From: Faucicola sp902506215
GTDB taxonomy: Bacteria > Pseudomonadota > Gammaproteobacteria > Pseudomonadales > Moraxellaceae
Reading direction: 5' to 3'
Assembly (NCBI GenBank): GCA_016888885.1
Contig: CP069437.1
Span: forward strand, 434,001 to 498,000
DNA length: 64,000 bases
The notes under the pieces were generated by a model, which saw only the letters and a list, made by a program, of their open reading frames with translations, was not told the origin of the DNA and did not search any database. The translations under genes and the position numbers were made by a program. This document shows, piece by piece, positions 52,050 through 61,825 of the stretch. Each line of letters begins with the position of its first letter. Position 1 is the first letter of the stretch.

Positions 52050-52979
52050 CTAAACAGATTTGCGTTTAAACTTGCTCCAAACCGCAGTTACTGGGCCCGA
52101 TAAGGCGTAAATCACGCTAATGGCGAGCAATCCTGCAGGAATATTATACAGCACGATACCGAGCGCAAACACAATCAAGATGAGTGCCACAAAGGGGACA
52201 CGCTTTTTATCAAACTCTTTAAAGCTATAGTATTTTAAATTACTCACCATCAAAAAGCCGGCAATCACCACCCAAATGGCTGCCAAGATTTGAAAAGCAG
52301 GGCTGGTCACCGGCAATTCAACTTGCCAATCCATATGCACCATCACAAACGTGGTGACTAAAATAGCGGCTAACGGACTTGCTACCCCGACAAAGTATTT
52401 TTTATCAACGACACCAATTTGTACATTAAAGCGCGCCAGTCTCAGCGCCGCACAGGCAGCATACACAAAGGCGCAAGCGATACCAATACGCCCCAACGGC
52501 TCTAACGCATAATGATAAATCAATAACGCAGGCGCCAGTCCAAACGCGATGCAGTCGGCTAGCGAGTCTAGCTGCTCGCCAAAGGGACTTTGTGCATTGA
52601 ATAGCCTTGCCGCCCGGCCATCTAACCCATCTAGCAATGCCGAGATAAAAATCGCCACACAGGCACGCATATAATGCCCTTCCCCCAACGCGCTTTGGGT
52701 AATCGAATAAAATGCCGCAAGCAGTGACAATAGCGTAAATGAATTGGGAATTAAATAAACACCTTTTTGCGCAATCGTTTTGTCAGCGACACGCGCATTT
52801 TCAATGACTTCAAAGGTCAGCCCATCATAGTCATCGGTTTCTGCCAATTCACGGTTACGCTGATGCTCAAGCTGAATTGGATTAATATCCTTAGTGTGCT
52901 GTTGCGGCTGTTGTGGCTGTTGTAATGCGTCGATGGGCGTCTTGATAAGGGTGGGTTGGTTATTATTATCGTTATTCAT
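52050..52979 (-). CDS. pssA: CDP-diacylglycerol-serine O-phosphatidyltransferase
   Basis: 309 residues. The CDP-alcohol phosphotransferase motif is complete: DGLDGRAARLFNAQSPFGEQLDSLAD (D-x2-D-G-x2-A-R-x8-G-x3-D-x3-D). About eight membrane segments follow an N-terminal hydrophilic stretch of ~70 residues rich in Asn and Gln. It makes phosphatidylserine, the precursor of phosphatidylethanolamine. This is the integral-membrane type II enzyme, not the peripheral PssA of E. coli. Confidence 0.93.
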   Translation of the reverse strand: MNNDNNNQPTLIKTPIDALQQPQQPQQHTKDINPIQLEHQRNRELAETDDYDGLTFEVIENARVADKTIAQKGVYLIPNSFTLLSLLAAFYSITQSALGEGHYMRACVAIFISALLDGLDGRAARLFNAQSPFGEQLDSLADCIAFGLAPALLIYHYALEPLGRIGIACAFVYAACAALRLARFNVQIGVVDKKYFVGVASPLAAILVTTFVMVHMDWQVELPVTSPAFQILAAIWVVIAGFLMVSNLKYYSFKEFDKKRVPFVALILIVFALGIVLYNIPAGLLAISVIYALSGPVTAVWSKFKRKSV

Positions 52980-53068
52980 TGATTATCCTTGCAGGTTGTC
53001 TCTTGCAGGTCGTCTATAATAAATTGTCTGTTGCTAGGTGCATCGAGCTCGGTAACAAATTGCAAAAT

Positions 53069-53100
53069 TTGGCGGGTTTTGTGACTACTTAACCCGCCAA
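53069..53100 (-). terminator. Probable intrinsic terminator after rlmJ
   Basis: A 10-bp perfect GC-rich stem (TTGGCGGGTT/AACCCGCCAA) with a 12-nt loop lies just past the rlmJ stop. A short T run follows on the minus strand. Confidence 0.65.
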
Positions 53101-53108
53101 GTGTGAAA

Positions 53109-53996
53109 TTATTCGCCAACCAACCATTGTACTTTGGTGCGCTGCTCCACACTCATTTGTGGGCTTTCAGGATGCTGCAAAATTGGCTGTAGATATTGCA
53201 AAATCTCTTCGGCTTTAGCATCAAATTGCCACGGTGGGTTAATCACCAACATGCCCGTCCCATTTAAGCCCATCGGCAAATCGGGTGGGAAAATATTTAG
53301 CTCAAGTATCAGCTGACGGCGGATTTCGGTGCGTTTCATTTTTTTGTAAAACAGCTCAACCGCATCGTTATTTTTGATGGGGTACCAAAGCGCCAATACC
53401 CCGGTTGACCATTTTTTATGCGCTTTGACCAACAAATCTACCAATGCGCTAAAATCACGGTGTTCCTGTTCAAAGGGAGGATCGATTAAAATCAAACCAC
53501 GTTTTTCTTGCGGTGGTAGCACCGCCAAAATCCCTTCATAGGCATTGCGATGTTGCACGCCAATGGGCAATTGGTGCAGTTGGTAGTTGAGCGCATCAAA
53601 CTCGCTGGCTTTCCATTCAAACGCTTCGGCGCGATTGTTAATCTCTGGGTGAGCGTCTTGTTGTTTTTCGATGTGATGGGCAATAAACCAAGGCGAACCT
53701 GGATACACATGCTTATCGTAGAATTTTTTGGCGTAGCCAATATCTTGTAGATAGGTTTGCACCGCCTGTGGCGCTTGGCTATTATCTTGCGCTAGCAGTT
53801 TGGTAATGCCATGGATGGCTTCACCCGTTTTTTTGGCCTCATCACTGGCCAGTGAATACAAACCGCGCCCACCATACGCATCCAAAATATAATAAGGTTT
53901 TGGCTTGGCGCTCATCATCTCAAGTAATTGGAGTAATAAAACGTGTTTTACCACATCAGCGAAGTTGCCCGCGTGGTAGCTGTGTTGATAATTCAT
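53109..53996 (-). CDS. rlmJ: 23S rRNA (adenine2030-N6)-methyltransferase RlmJ
   Basis: 295 residues. The N-terminal YQHSYHAGNFADVVKH is the family hallmark; the catalytic DPPF motif appears in LILIDPPFEQEHRDF. It methylates A2030 of 23S rRNA. Length is close to E. coli RlmJ (280). It has its own terminator. Confidence 0.94.
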   Translation of the reverse strand: MNYQHSYHAGNFADVVKHVLLLQLLEMMSAKPKPYYILDAYGGRGLYSLASDEAKKTGEAIHGITKLLAQDNSQAPQAVQTYLQDIGYAKKFYDKHVYPGSPWFIAHHIEKQQDAHPEINNRAEAFEWKASEFDALNYQLHQLPIGVQHRNAYEGILAVLPPQEKRGLILIDPPFEQEHRDFSALVDLLVKAHKKWSTGVLALWYPIKNNDAVELFYKKMKRTEIRRQLILELNIFPPDLPMGLNGTGMLVINPPWQFDAKAEEILQYLQPILQHPESPQMSVEQRTKVQWLVGE

Positions 53997-54054
53997 AATA
54001 AATTTTTCGTAAACAAATTAGCAGGTATGGTAGCATAGCTATCAAAAATTGGCG

Positions 54055-54092
54055 AAGTTTTTGCTACAAGTTTTTGCTACAAGTTTTTGCTA
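54055..54092. repeat. Tandem 13-bp repeats upstream of the 2OG oxygenase gene
   Basis: AAGTTTTTGCTAC is repeated at 54055-54067 and 54068-54080, with a third copy nearly complete at 54081-54092. They lie 50-90 bp before the probable start, in the leader or promoter. Confidence 0.85.
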
Positions 54093-54142
54093 AAAATTGC
54101 CCAGTTAAATGTTTAAACAATGCTGAAGGAAACACAGCGCAT

Positions 54143-54757
54143 ATGCCAGAGTTGAATTTTATCCTGCCCAACTGGTTTGAAAAAATAAATGACGCACAGC
54201 TTGACGGACTGGTTAATGACGGATTTATCGTGCTAGATGACTGTTTTGACGTCAATTTTTTTCAAGCGTTACAAAAAGAGAGTGGCTTGATTGACTATCA
54301 AGCCGCCAATTTGACGCAGGGTGAGCGAATCACTAGCATTCGCGGGGATAGCACCCGCTGGATTGATGAGCACTGTCCGATTGGTATGCAGTATCTACAA
54401 GCGATTAACGAGCTGGCGCAATTTTTTAATCAAACCTTATACACCGGCATTCGCCGTAGTGAAGCCCATTATGCCCGCTACCCTGCAGGGTTTGGTTATC
54501 AGTGGCATTCAGACAATCCGCAAGGGCGTGATGAACGTGTGTTATCGGCAGTTTTTTATCTCAATGAGGGTTGGGGCGCGCACGATGGCGGTGAAATTGT
54601 CGTCATCGATCAGCATGACACACAGCAACAATTACAGCCCCAAGGTAACAGATTGGTGATTTTTAATAGTAACTTAGTCCATCAAGTCGCAATCACCCAT
54701 CGCGAACGCTTCTCCATTGCCACTTGGATGAGAAAAGATGGGTTAATTAGCCAGTAA
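54143..54757 (+). CDS. 2OG-Fe(II) oxygenase
   Basis: 204 residues from the ATG at 54143 (GAAGGA lies 12 bp upstream; the frame also extends 23 codons up, into the tandem repeats). The iron ligands appear as H-S-D in FGYQWHSDNPQGRDE and the distal His in NSNLVHQVAITHRERFSIATW, with the following Arg binding 2-oxoglutarate. It is of the prolyl-4-hydroxylase-like type; the substrate, probably a protein, is unknown. Its 3' end overlaps the convergent exporter gene by 15 bp. Confidence 0.85.
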   Translation: MPELNFILPNWFEKINDAQLDGLVNDGFIVLDDCFDVNFFQALQKESGLIDYQAANLTQGERITSIRGDSTRWIDEHCPIGMQYLQAINELAQFFNQTLYTGIRRSEAHYARYPAGFGYQWHSDNPQGRDERVLSAVFYLNEGWGAHDGGEIVVIDQHDTQQQLQPQGNRLVIFNSNLVHQVAITHRERFSIATWMRKDGLISQ

Positions 54758-55357
54758 TAAACTTGCCGCAATCCCCCACATCACAACGCCGATGAGGATA
54801 TCAAGAATTTTCCAAGACAGTGGTTTGGCAAATAGCGGCTGCAGCACACGCGCACCATAACCCAAACTAAAAAAGAAGATAAACGATGATAAAATTGCAC
54901 CCAACGCAAACGCCAATTTATCGGTAACCTGTGACGCAATCGTCCCAAGCAAAATCACCGTATCTAAATACACATGGGGATTGAGCCAAGTAAACGCCAA
55001 GCACAGGGCAATCACCTGTTTTAAATTACCAACGTCTTCACCCTGCGCCATGAGCGATTGGTTTGATTGATAAGCGGCAATAAAACTTCGGGCACCATAC
55101 ACAATTAAAAACAATGCCCCTGCGTATTTTGCGATGGTGACAATCAGCGGGAATTGTGAAATCAGCTTGCCAAAACCAAACACGCCACCGGTAATCAACA
55201 CCGCATCGGATAACGCGCAAATCAAACACACGATAAACACAAATTGTTGTTTTAGCCCTTGTTTAAGCACAAACGCATTCTGTGCCCCAATCGCCAAAAT
55301 TAACGAAAAACACACGCTCATGCCCATGAAAAAAGTAGAGATATTCAGCGATACCAC
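54743..55357 (-). CDS. LysE/ArgO-family amino acid exporter
   Basis: 204 residues from a GTG at 55357; the frame is open to 55441, but the shorter start places the first helix where ArgO (211 residues) has it and GGGGA precedes it. Six membrane helices are seen; LILAIGAQNAFVLKQGLKQQ and AFTWLNPHVYLDTVILLG are hallmark LysE/ArgO motifs. It would export arginine or lysine. No adjacent LysG/ArgP regulator is seen. Confidence 0.86.
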   Translation of the reverse strand: MVSLNISTFFMGMSVCFSLILAIGAQNAFVLKQGLKQQFVFIVCLICALSDAVLITGGVFGFGKLISQFPLIVTIAKYAGALFLIVYGARSFIAAYQSNQSLMAQGEDVGNLKQVIALCLAFTWLNPHVYLDTVILLGTIASQVTDKLAFALGAILSSFIFFFSLGYGARVLQPLFAKPLSWKILDILIGVVMWGIAASLLLAN

Positions 55358-55543
55358 ACGTCCCCAGTAACATTCGCAGAAAACACAAAAAAGCCCAGTG
55401 AGAAAAAAAGCATAGCGAGAAAAAAAGCGTATTGTAGCCAAAATGCTGAGCGATTGCGAACAATGCGACCCGCTAAGGCGCTAATTTATGCTAATATGCA
55501 GCGCAAATAAGCGAGCTTTTTGAGAGATTTTAAGGAAACCACA

Positions 55544-56782
55544 ATGACTGATTATGCCAGTAAAGCGACTGATTTAGACCACCTTCAAGCGCAAACCTTA
55601 GCACTAAGCTTACAGCTGATGCGCGAGCCATCAGTGACGCCGACTGACCTTGACTGTCAAAATATACTGGCTGAGCGGCTTAACCACCTCGGTTTTGATT
55701 GTGAGTTTTTATACTTTGGTGAAAAAGGCGCAACAGGACGCGAAGCAGAAGTCAAAAATTTATGGGCAATCCGTCAAGGTCGTGGGCAGGCGCAGGCGCC
55801 GGTATTATGTTTTGCAGGACATACCGATGTCGTGCCCACGGGGGATGTCAGCCAATGGACCTATCCGCCATTTGAGCCTACTATCAAAGATGGCATACTG
55901 TATGGGCGTGGTGCTGCAGACATGAAAACAGCGATTGCGGCATTTACTGTCGCTGTTGAAAATTTTGTCACCCACCACCCCAATCACCACGGCTCAATTG
56001 CTTTCTTAATCACCGCTGATGAAGAAGGTCCTTCAATCAACGGTACAGTCAAAGTGGTTGAAACATTGCAATCGCGCAACCAACCAATCACCTATTGCTT
56101 GATTGGCGAACCCTCTAGCACTCACAGCTTGGGCGATATCATCAAAAATGGTCGCCGTGGCTCGCTTGGCGCTGTTGTGACGGTGACCGGCAAACAAGGC
56201 CATGTTGCCTACCCGCATTTGGCAGTAAACCCTATTCATTATGCTTTGCCAGCCCTATCCGAGCTTTGTAGCCAAACTTGGGACAATGGCAATGCGTACT
56301 TTCCTGCCACCACCCTGCAAATATCCAACCTTCATGCAGGCACTGGGGCTAACAATGTGATTCCTGCAACGTTAAGCGCTGAGTTTAATTTTCGTTTTTC
56401 AACTGAGACCAACGATGAGAAACTTAAAGCAACCACTCATGCGATTTTTGATAAGCATTTTCAAGACGGTGCAGCCAGTTATCACATCGATTGGAAACTA
56501 TCGGGTAACCCATTTTTGACGCCGCAAGGCAAACTCGTCAGCGCCTGTCAATCCGCGATTAAAGCCGTGACCGGAACAGATACACAGCTTTCAACCACAG
56601 GCGGCACCTCAGATGGTCGTTTTATCGCAACCTTGAATGTTGACAATAGGTCGCCTGAAGTGGTTGAGCTTGGCGTGCGTAATGCCACCATCCACCAGAT
56701 TGATGAGTGTGTAGCAGTCGAAGATTTGGGTAAACTTGCCGCAATTTATGAGCAAATACTACAAAACTTACTGTTAAACTAA
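55544..56782 (+). CDS. dapE: Succinyl-diaminopimelate desuccinylase DapE
   Basis: 412 residues from the ATG at 55544 with AAGGAAA upstream (the frame opens eight codons earlier). M20 peptidase motifs: CFAGHTDVVPTGD with the first zinc His, GRGAADMKTAIAAF, ITADEEGPSINGT with the Glu pair, and TTGGTSDGRFI. It releases succinate from N-succinyl-LL-diaminopimelate in lysine and peptidoglycan synthesis. It is about 35 residues longer than E. coli DapE, mostly in the N-terminal part. Confidence 0.95.
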   Translation: MTDYASKATDLDHLQAQTLALSLQLMREPSVTPTDLDCQNILAERLNHLGFDCEFLYFGEKGATGREAEVKNLWAIRQGRGQAQAPVLCFAGHTDVVPTGDVSQWTYPPFEPTIKDGILYGRGAADMKTAIAAFTVAVENFVTHHPNHHGSIAFLITADEEGPSINGTVKVVETLQSRNQPITYCLIGEPSSTHSLGDIIKNGRRGSLGAVVTVTGKQGHVAYPHLAVNPIHYALPALSELCSQTWDNGNAYFPATTLQISNLHAGTGANNVIPATLSAEFNFRFSTETNDEKLKATTHAIFDKHFQDGAASYHIDWKLSGNPFLTPQGKLVSACQSAIKAVTGTDTQLSTTGGTSDGRFIATLNVDNRSPEVVELGVRNATIHQIDECVAVEDLGKLAAIYEQILQNLLLN

Positions 56783-56811
56783 ATACTGTTAAGCCAAATA
56801 TTGCCTTCAGC

Positions 56812-57012
56812 TTAATCCAGTTCGTCTAGCCAAGCCATTTGAATCGCTTCTAATTGTTTTTCGGTGGATTTGGTTGGGTCATCGCTAAATTCTTCTAACT
56901 GCGTCACATACCGATGCAAATCGGTAAAACGAATATATTGCACGTCTTCATCAGGATATTTTTCAGAAAGTTGAATGGCAATTTCTAACGTGTCGTTCCA
57001 TTTGAGGGACAT
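56812..57012 (-). CDS. iscX: Fe-S cluster assembly protein IscX
   Basis: 66 residues, full family length. LKWNDTLEIAIQL, VRFTDLH-like YIRFTDLHRYV and the acidic C-terminus EAIQMAWLDELD match IscX (YfhJ), a small acidic iron-binding modulator of IscS. It is detached from the isc operon and lies 12 bp after the thioesterase-like gene. Confidence 0.92.
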   Translation of the reverse strand: MSLKWNDTLEIAIQLSEKYPDEDVQYIRFTDLHRYVTQLEEFSDDPTKSTEKQLEAIQMAWLDELD

Positions 57013-57024
57013 ATTTTGCTCCAG

Positions 57025-57537
57025 TTATTTGATGGGGGTGAGTTTTTTGATTTCGTTAAGATTGTCTTGCCAGGTGTTGATGACAGGATGAGCTTGTTCA
57101 TCTTGCTGCACAATGACGCGGGTCGGTTGCACTTGCCCATCTAACATCAATACAATTTTGGTCAGTGCCACCACATTTAAGTCATTTTTCACCCAAAACT
57201 GGTGGCGAAAATACAGGTATTTTTTATCCCAAGCCAGTAGTTGACTGCGAAGCGTCAATTGATCAAACAAAAAGCTTTCTTTGATGTAAGTTAATTGTTG
57301 CGATGCAATCACCCAACCTAGCTTGTCCGTTGGGCGTTGCTGCATCAGCCACTGTTGGATATTGAGCTCAATAAAGCTTAAATAGCGATAATTAGGCACA
57401 TGGTGACGAAACCCCATATCATGTGGCAAAATCCGGTAGCGGCGGATAATAGCATCGCTATAGCTTGGTTTAGATGACTTTGCTTTATCAGATTTTAGCA
57501 TCAAGCATAAGATAAGGTAACGAAGTAATAAATTCAT
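57025..57537 (-). CDS. Hotdog-fold acyl-CoA thioesterase-like protein
   Basis: 170 residues. After a hydrophobic start (MNLLLRYLILCLML) the pattern RYRILPHDMGFRHHVPNYRYLSFIEL fits the THEM6-like/4HBT hotdog family, whose usual D-xx-x-H-M-N-N core is here D-M-G-F-R-H-H-V-P-N. The substrate is unknown. Probably co-transcribed with iscX. Confidence 0.72.
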   Translation of the reverse strand: MNLLLRYLILCLMLKSDKAKSSKPSYSDAIIRRYRILPHDMGFRHHVPNYRYLSFIELNIQQWLMQQRPTDKLGWVIASQQLTYIKESFLFDQLTLRSQLLAWDKKYLYFRHQFWVKNDLNVVALTKIVLMLDGQVQPTRVIVQQDEQAHPVINTWQDNLNEIKKLTPIK

Positions 57538-57574
57538 GAATTTTCCTTGTGATATCCGCCTGATTATAGCAAAT

Positions 57575-57606
57575 AAAAAACCCTGACTAAACTGGTTAGT
57601 CAGGGT
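57575..57606 (-). terminator. Intrinsic terminator after pntB
   Basis: On the minus strand AACCCTGACTA pairs with TAGTCAGGGTT around a short loop, followed by six T. It separates the pnt operon from the thioesterase-like gene. Confidence 0.85.
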
Positions 57607-57625
57607 TGATTGAAGTCAAAAAAAC

Positions 57626-59029
57626 TTAGTGACCTGTGCCATTGATATGGCGAATCATGTCTTCTACCACTTTTTTGGCATCGCCAAAAATCATCATGGT
57701 TTTGTCCATGTAAAACAAGCTATTATCAAGACCTGCGTAGCCGGCACTCATTGAGCGTTTGATGACCATCACGGTTTGCGCTTTGTTTGCTTCAAGAATT
57801 GGCATACCAAAGATGGGTGAGTTTGGATCGTCTTTTGCCGCTGGGTTGACCACGTCATTGGCACCGATAATCAGCACAACATCTGTACCGGCAAAGTCGG
57901 AGTTGATTTCATCCATTTCTAGAATGTCTTCATACGGCACATCTGCTTCAGCCAATAGTACGTTCATATGACCTGGCATACGACCTGCCACAGGGTGAAT
58001 CGCAAAACGCACGTCCACGCCTGCTTCTTTGAGCATTTCATAAAGCTCTTTTACCGCATTTTGCGCGCGACCTTGCGCCATACCATAACCTGGCACAATA
58101 ACCACACTGCTAGAGTTTTCCATCATAAAGGCGGCATCTTCAGGTGAGCCTGTACGGTAAGTTTTGGGTCCGCTATCTTCTTCTGTCGCAGCGGCTGAGC
58201 TGCTTGACATACCGCCAAACAATACGTTGAGCAGTGAACGGTTCATGGCTTTACACATAATGTAGGACAAAATCGCCCCAGATGAACCGACCAGCGACCC
58301 TGCGATAATCAGCATTGAGTTACCTAGGGTAAAACCGATACCGGCTGCCGCCCACCCAGAAAATGAGTTAAGCAAAGATACCACCACAGGCATATCACCG
58401 CCGCCAATCGGTGCAATCCACATCCAACCAAAAATAATAGCCAAAATGGTCATCGCATAAAACGCTGGCATCGATTGGGTGGTAAAGTACATGATACCAA
58501 ACGCAATCATGGCGATGAACAATAGCGCTTGGACAGGTTTTACCCAACTGCCTTTAAGCGTCTTTGCCCAGCTTTTTGCCGCCAATTTACCAAAAGCAAA
58601 CAGTGACGCTGAGAAGGTAATTGCACCAATAAAACAGCCCACGAACAACTCAAACCGCGCGATGGTGCTATGCTCGATGCCCGTATGTAATACACTCGCT
58701 AGCGCGATGGCAACCGCCGATAGACCCACTAAAGAGTGCATCAAAGCCACGGTTTCTGGCATTTGGGTCATGGCAACAGTGCGTGCTTTCCAAGTGCCGA
58801 CCACCGCGCCTAGCACCATCGCGCCAACAATTAATACAAATACCGGACTGGGTGCCAAGAAAAAGGTGGTGATAATGGCAATCGCCATACCTATCATACC
58901 GAATCGGTTACCACGGATGGCGGTTTTTGGGCTTGATAAACCCCGTAAGGTTAAAATAAATAGCACCGCACCAATCAAATAAAACCAATCAGCATGTTGG
59001 GCGACCCAATTCAAATTCTCATTCATCAA
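57626..59029 (-). CDS. pntB: NAD(P) transhydrogenase subunit beta
   Basis: 467 residues: eight to nine membrane helices, then the NADP(H)-binding domain III with VIVPGYGMAQGRAQ, HPVAGRMPGHMNVLLAEA, IGANDVVNPAA and KRSMSAGYAG. With the alpha subunits it couples proton influx to NADPH formation. Its start overlaps the pntAb stop by 4 bp (ATGA), so translation is coupled. Confidence 0.96.
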   Translation of the reverse strand: MMNENLNWVAQHADWFYLIGAVLFILTLRGLSSPKTAIRGNRFGMIGMAIAIITTFFLAPSPVFVLIVGAMVLGAVVGTWKARTVAMTQMPETVALMHSLVGLSAVAIALASVLHTGIEHSTIARFELFVGCFIGAITFSASLFAFGKLAAKSWAKTLKGSWVKPVQALLFIAMIAFGIMYFTTQSMPAFYAMTILAIIFGWMWIAPIGGGDMPVVVSLLNSFSGWAAAGIGFTLGNSMLIIAGSLVGSSGAILSYIMCKAMNRSLLNVLFGGMSSSSAAATEEDSGPKTYRTGSPEDAAFMMENSSSVVIVPGYGMAQGRAQNAVKELYEMLKEAGVDVRFAIHPVAGRMPGHMNVLLAEADVPYEDILEMDEINSDFAGTDVVLIIGANDVVNPAAKDDPNSPIFGMPILEANKAQTVMVIKRSMSAGYAGLDNSLFYMDKTMMIFGDAKKVVEDMIRHINGTGH

Positions 59030-59388
59030 GCATTTCCTTCTTTGTTTGGCTCAGCTTTGGCTTTTTTATCTTTTGATTTAAACATCGCTAGCATACGTTC
59101 TGTCACCGAAAAACCACCAAAAATATTGATGCTGGCTAAAAATACCGCGAACGCACCCAAAAGACTTGTTGGGGTAAACATATCGCCATCGATGCTGACG
59201 GTCTGCAGCATGGCACCGACAATAACAATACTGGATAAGGCATTGGTCACCGCCATGAGCGGGGTATGCAGTGCAGGCGTTACCCCCCAAACCACGTAAT
59301 AACCCACAAAAATAGCCAAAACAAAGATACTAAAGATTGCCACAAATGGGGTGGCAGATGTCGCAGACGCTAATAGGGTCAATAACAT
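59026..59388 (-). CDS. pntAb: NAD(P) transhydrogenase subunit alpha, membrane part
   Basis: 120 residues with three to four helices: FVGYYVVWGVTPALHTPLMAVTNALSSIV is the conserved segment of PntA domain II. In E. coli this is fused to domain I; here it is a separate gene as in alphaproteobacteria and Acinetobacter. The C-terminal ~20 residues are Lys-rich. Confidence 0.93.
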   Translation of the reverse strand: MLLTLLASATSATPFVAIFSIFVLAIFVGYYVVWGVTPALHTPLMAVTNALSSIVIVGAMLQTVSIDGDMFTPTSLLGAFAVFLASINIFGGFSVTERMLAMFKSKDKKAKAEPNKEGNA

Positions 59389-59431
59389 AAAACCTCCTAA
59401 CCTCGATAGGTAAAATTAAATGAAAATTAGG

Positions 59432-60553
59432 TTAGCGGCTGGCTAACAATACTTGACCTTGGCTAGTAACCAGCAAGGCTTTTTGGATTTCATCTTCTGG
59501 ATTGAGCGCAAACACTTTATTGTCATCCATCAAGGTTGCAAAAAAGTTATATAAATTATTGGCATACAATGCCGATGACTGCGCCGCCAAGGTCGATGGA
59601 ATATTGGGTACACCCATGATGGTGACACCGTTTGGGGTGATGATATTTTGTCCGACCACTGAGCCTTCTACGTTACCACCAGTTTCCACGGCCATATCGA
59701 GTAGGATTGAGCCAGATTTCATTTTATCGATGGTAGCTTGGTGTATCAAACGCGGGGCATTGCGACCCGGAATTTGAGCCGTGGTAATCACGATATCTGC
59801 TTGGCTGACTGCTTTATCGACAACCGCGGCTTGGTCTTTGATATATTGCTCAGACGGTGTCCAGGCATAGCCGCCTGTGTCTTTAGCTTTGGCTTTTTCC
59901 TCATCGCTCATGGGGACATCGAGCCATTTACCACCGACGGACTCCACTTGATCACGCACGGTAGGACGTAAGTCACTGGCTTCTACAACGGCACCCAAAC
60001 GACGAGCGGTGGCAATCGCTTGCAGACCTGCGACGCCCACGCCTAGGATGACAATACGCGCAGGTTTCACCGTGCCTGCCGATGTCATAAACATGGGGAA
60101 AGGACGACCAAACTGGTTGGCAGCCAAAATCACCGCTTTATAACCTGCCAAGTTGGCTTGGGATGACAACACGTCCATATTCTGCGCCCGCGACAAAGTT
60201 CGTGGCAATAGCTCCATGGCATATACTTTGGCATGGCGATTGGCATAGTCCTGCAAATTGGCATTGCGATACGGATTCATCATACCGATGACAATCGCTT
60301 CTTGTTTTAGCTGGTTGATTTTTTCAATCGGTAAGCTATTGACCGTCAGCACCACATCACTTGTTGAGATCGCATCATCAACAATTTGTGCCCCTGCTTG
60401 TTCCAACGCCTCATTGGTAATAAACGAACCTTTACCGGCATCGCGTTCGACCACAATACTGTGACCCAACTTGATGAACTTTTTAATGGTATCGGGGGTA
60501 ATCGCAATCCGATTTTCATATAATGCAGTTTCTTTTGGTACACCAATTTGCAT
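59432..60553 (-). CDS. pntAa: NAD(P) transhydrogenase subunit alpha, NAD-binding part
   Basis: 373 residues: MQIGVPKETALYENRIAITP at the start, the NAD-binding VILGVGVAGLQAIATARRLGA, and ITTAQIPGRNAPRLI. This is the soluble domain I of the transhydrogenase. It is the first gene of the pntAa-pntAb-pntB operon. Since sthA is also present, both the energy-linked and the soluble transhydrogenase exist. The 222-bp AT-rich spacer upstream probably holds its promoter. Confidence 0.95.
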   Translation of the reverse strand: MQIGVPKETALYENRIAITPDTIKKFIKLGHSIVVERDAGKGSFITNEALEQAGAQIVDDAISTSDVVLTVNSLPIEKINQLKQEAIVIGMMNPYRNANLQDYANRHAKVYAMELLPRTLSRAQNMDVLSSQANLAGYKAVILAANQFGRPFPMFMTSAGTVKPARIVILGVGVAGLQAIATARRLGAVVEASDLRPTVRDQVESVGGKWLDVPMSDEEKAKAKDTGGYAWTPSEQYIKDQAAVVDKAVSQADIVITTAQIPGRNAPRLIHQATIDKMKSGSILLDMAVETGGNVEGSVVGQNIITPNGVTIMGVPNIPSTLAAQSSALYANNLYNFFATLMDDNKVFALNPEDEIQKALLVTSQGQVLLASR

Positions 60554-60775
60554 ACACTCTCCTCAAGCGGTTCGGTGGGATTCTCAATCCATAACTGACG
60601 ATTAGCTTAGACAGTTATAAATTAAAAAAATGATAATTAAATTACCATAAATATAATTAATTATGCAAAATAATTCTAGGCGGAATAACAAGTAAATTTG
60701 ACTGATGCGTATAAAAAAAAGTTATCAATAAAAATTTTTACAAAATTTTCTTTTAACAAGATAGCTTTTTGAGGG

Positions 60776-61825
60776 TTAGTTTATTTGCGTATTGCGTTTT
60801 TTAACGTTGTCATTGTCGATTTCAAATTCATCAAAATCTTGGGCAAGCCAAAAGTTACCTTGATAACTGGTAGCCACTTCTGCCCGAATATCTGACATAT
60901 TCAAAGTTTTGCTACTAGGTTTATCAAAAGCTTGAAAACGCGCGCTAAAATGGGTCAAAATCAGGTTTTTTAACTGTGATCGCTGCGCAAACTCGGCAAC
61001 TTGCTTGGCAGTTGAATGCATGGGGTCAAAATAGTTAGGGGCTACTTTTCGTTTATCAGCGATTGACTGGGTATAAGTCGCCTCGTGTACTAGCACATCG
61101 GTATCTGATATGGCATCGGCTAATAGCTCAGGTGAGTCATTGTCGCCTGCGATTATCAGCACGGTTTTATGCAGCATGGTGGTGACAAAATCCGCGGATT
61201 TTAGCAAGGTGTTATCATCTAGATTGACGTCAATACCGTATTTAAGTTTGCCCCATAGCCGTTTATCTAGCACGTTAAGCTCGGTGAGTTTTTGGGTCAA
61301 TAAGGTTTTTTTGGACAGTCGCTGGGTGAATTTAAAGGCATGGCTAGGGATACGGTGTGATAGCGCAATCACGTCAACTTGTAGCTGATGGTCGTCTGTC
61401 AAATCCAGCGTGACAGGTTGGTAACTATCCCCCTGCGCTCTATTTTCAATGGCGATAAAATTAATATCAAAACTTATCATCAGTGCTGTCGTGGCTTGCA
61501 CGGCGGCAAGATAATCGGCAATGGCTTGCGGGGCGATGAGGGTCAATGGGTGCTTGCGTCCACTCATCGCCATACTTGCCAGTAACCCTGGCAAGCCATA
61601 ACAGTGGTCGCCATGCACATGGGTGATACAAATCAATTCTAACTGCATCACAGACAACGGGGTTTTGAGTAATTGATGCTGGGTGGCTTCCCCACAGTCC
61701 ACCAATATCCAAGGGACATTTTTTGCTTTGCTATAAGGATTGATGAGTGATACAGCAAGCGCGGTGACGTTGCGGTGTTTGGTGGGTATCCCTGCTGATG
61801 TGCCCAAAAAAGTGAGTGTTAACAT
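60776..61825 (-). CDS. rnz: Ribonuclease Z
   Basis: 349 residues. The metallo-beta-lactamase motif THVHGDH (H69, H71, D73, H74) and LTFLGTSAGIPTKHRN at the N-terminus are typical of short-form RNase Z (ElaC). The metal ligands in IIAGDNDSPELLADA, LVHEATY and ILTHFSARF follow. It matures tRNA 3' ends. The distance between the exosite region and the second metal motifs is normal. Confidence 0.93.
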   Translation of the reverse strand: MLTLTFLGTSAGIPTKHRNVTALAVSLINPYSKAKNVPWILVDCGEATQHQLLKTPLSVMQLELICITHVHGDHCYGLPGLLASMAMSGRKHPLTLIAPQAIADYLAAVQATTALMISFDINFIAIENRAQGDSYQPVTLDLTDDHQLQVDVIALSHRIPSHAFKFTQRLSKKTLLTQKLTELNVLDKRLWGKLKYGIDVNLDDNTLLKSADFVTTMLHKTVLIIAGDNDSPELLADAISDTDVLVHEATYTQSIADKRKVAPNYFDPMHSTAKQVAEFAQRSQLKNLILTHFSARFQAFDKPSSKTLNMSDIRAEVATSYQGNFWLAQDFDEFEIDNDNVKKRNTQIN

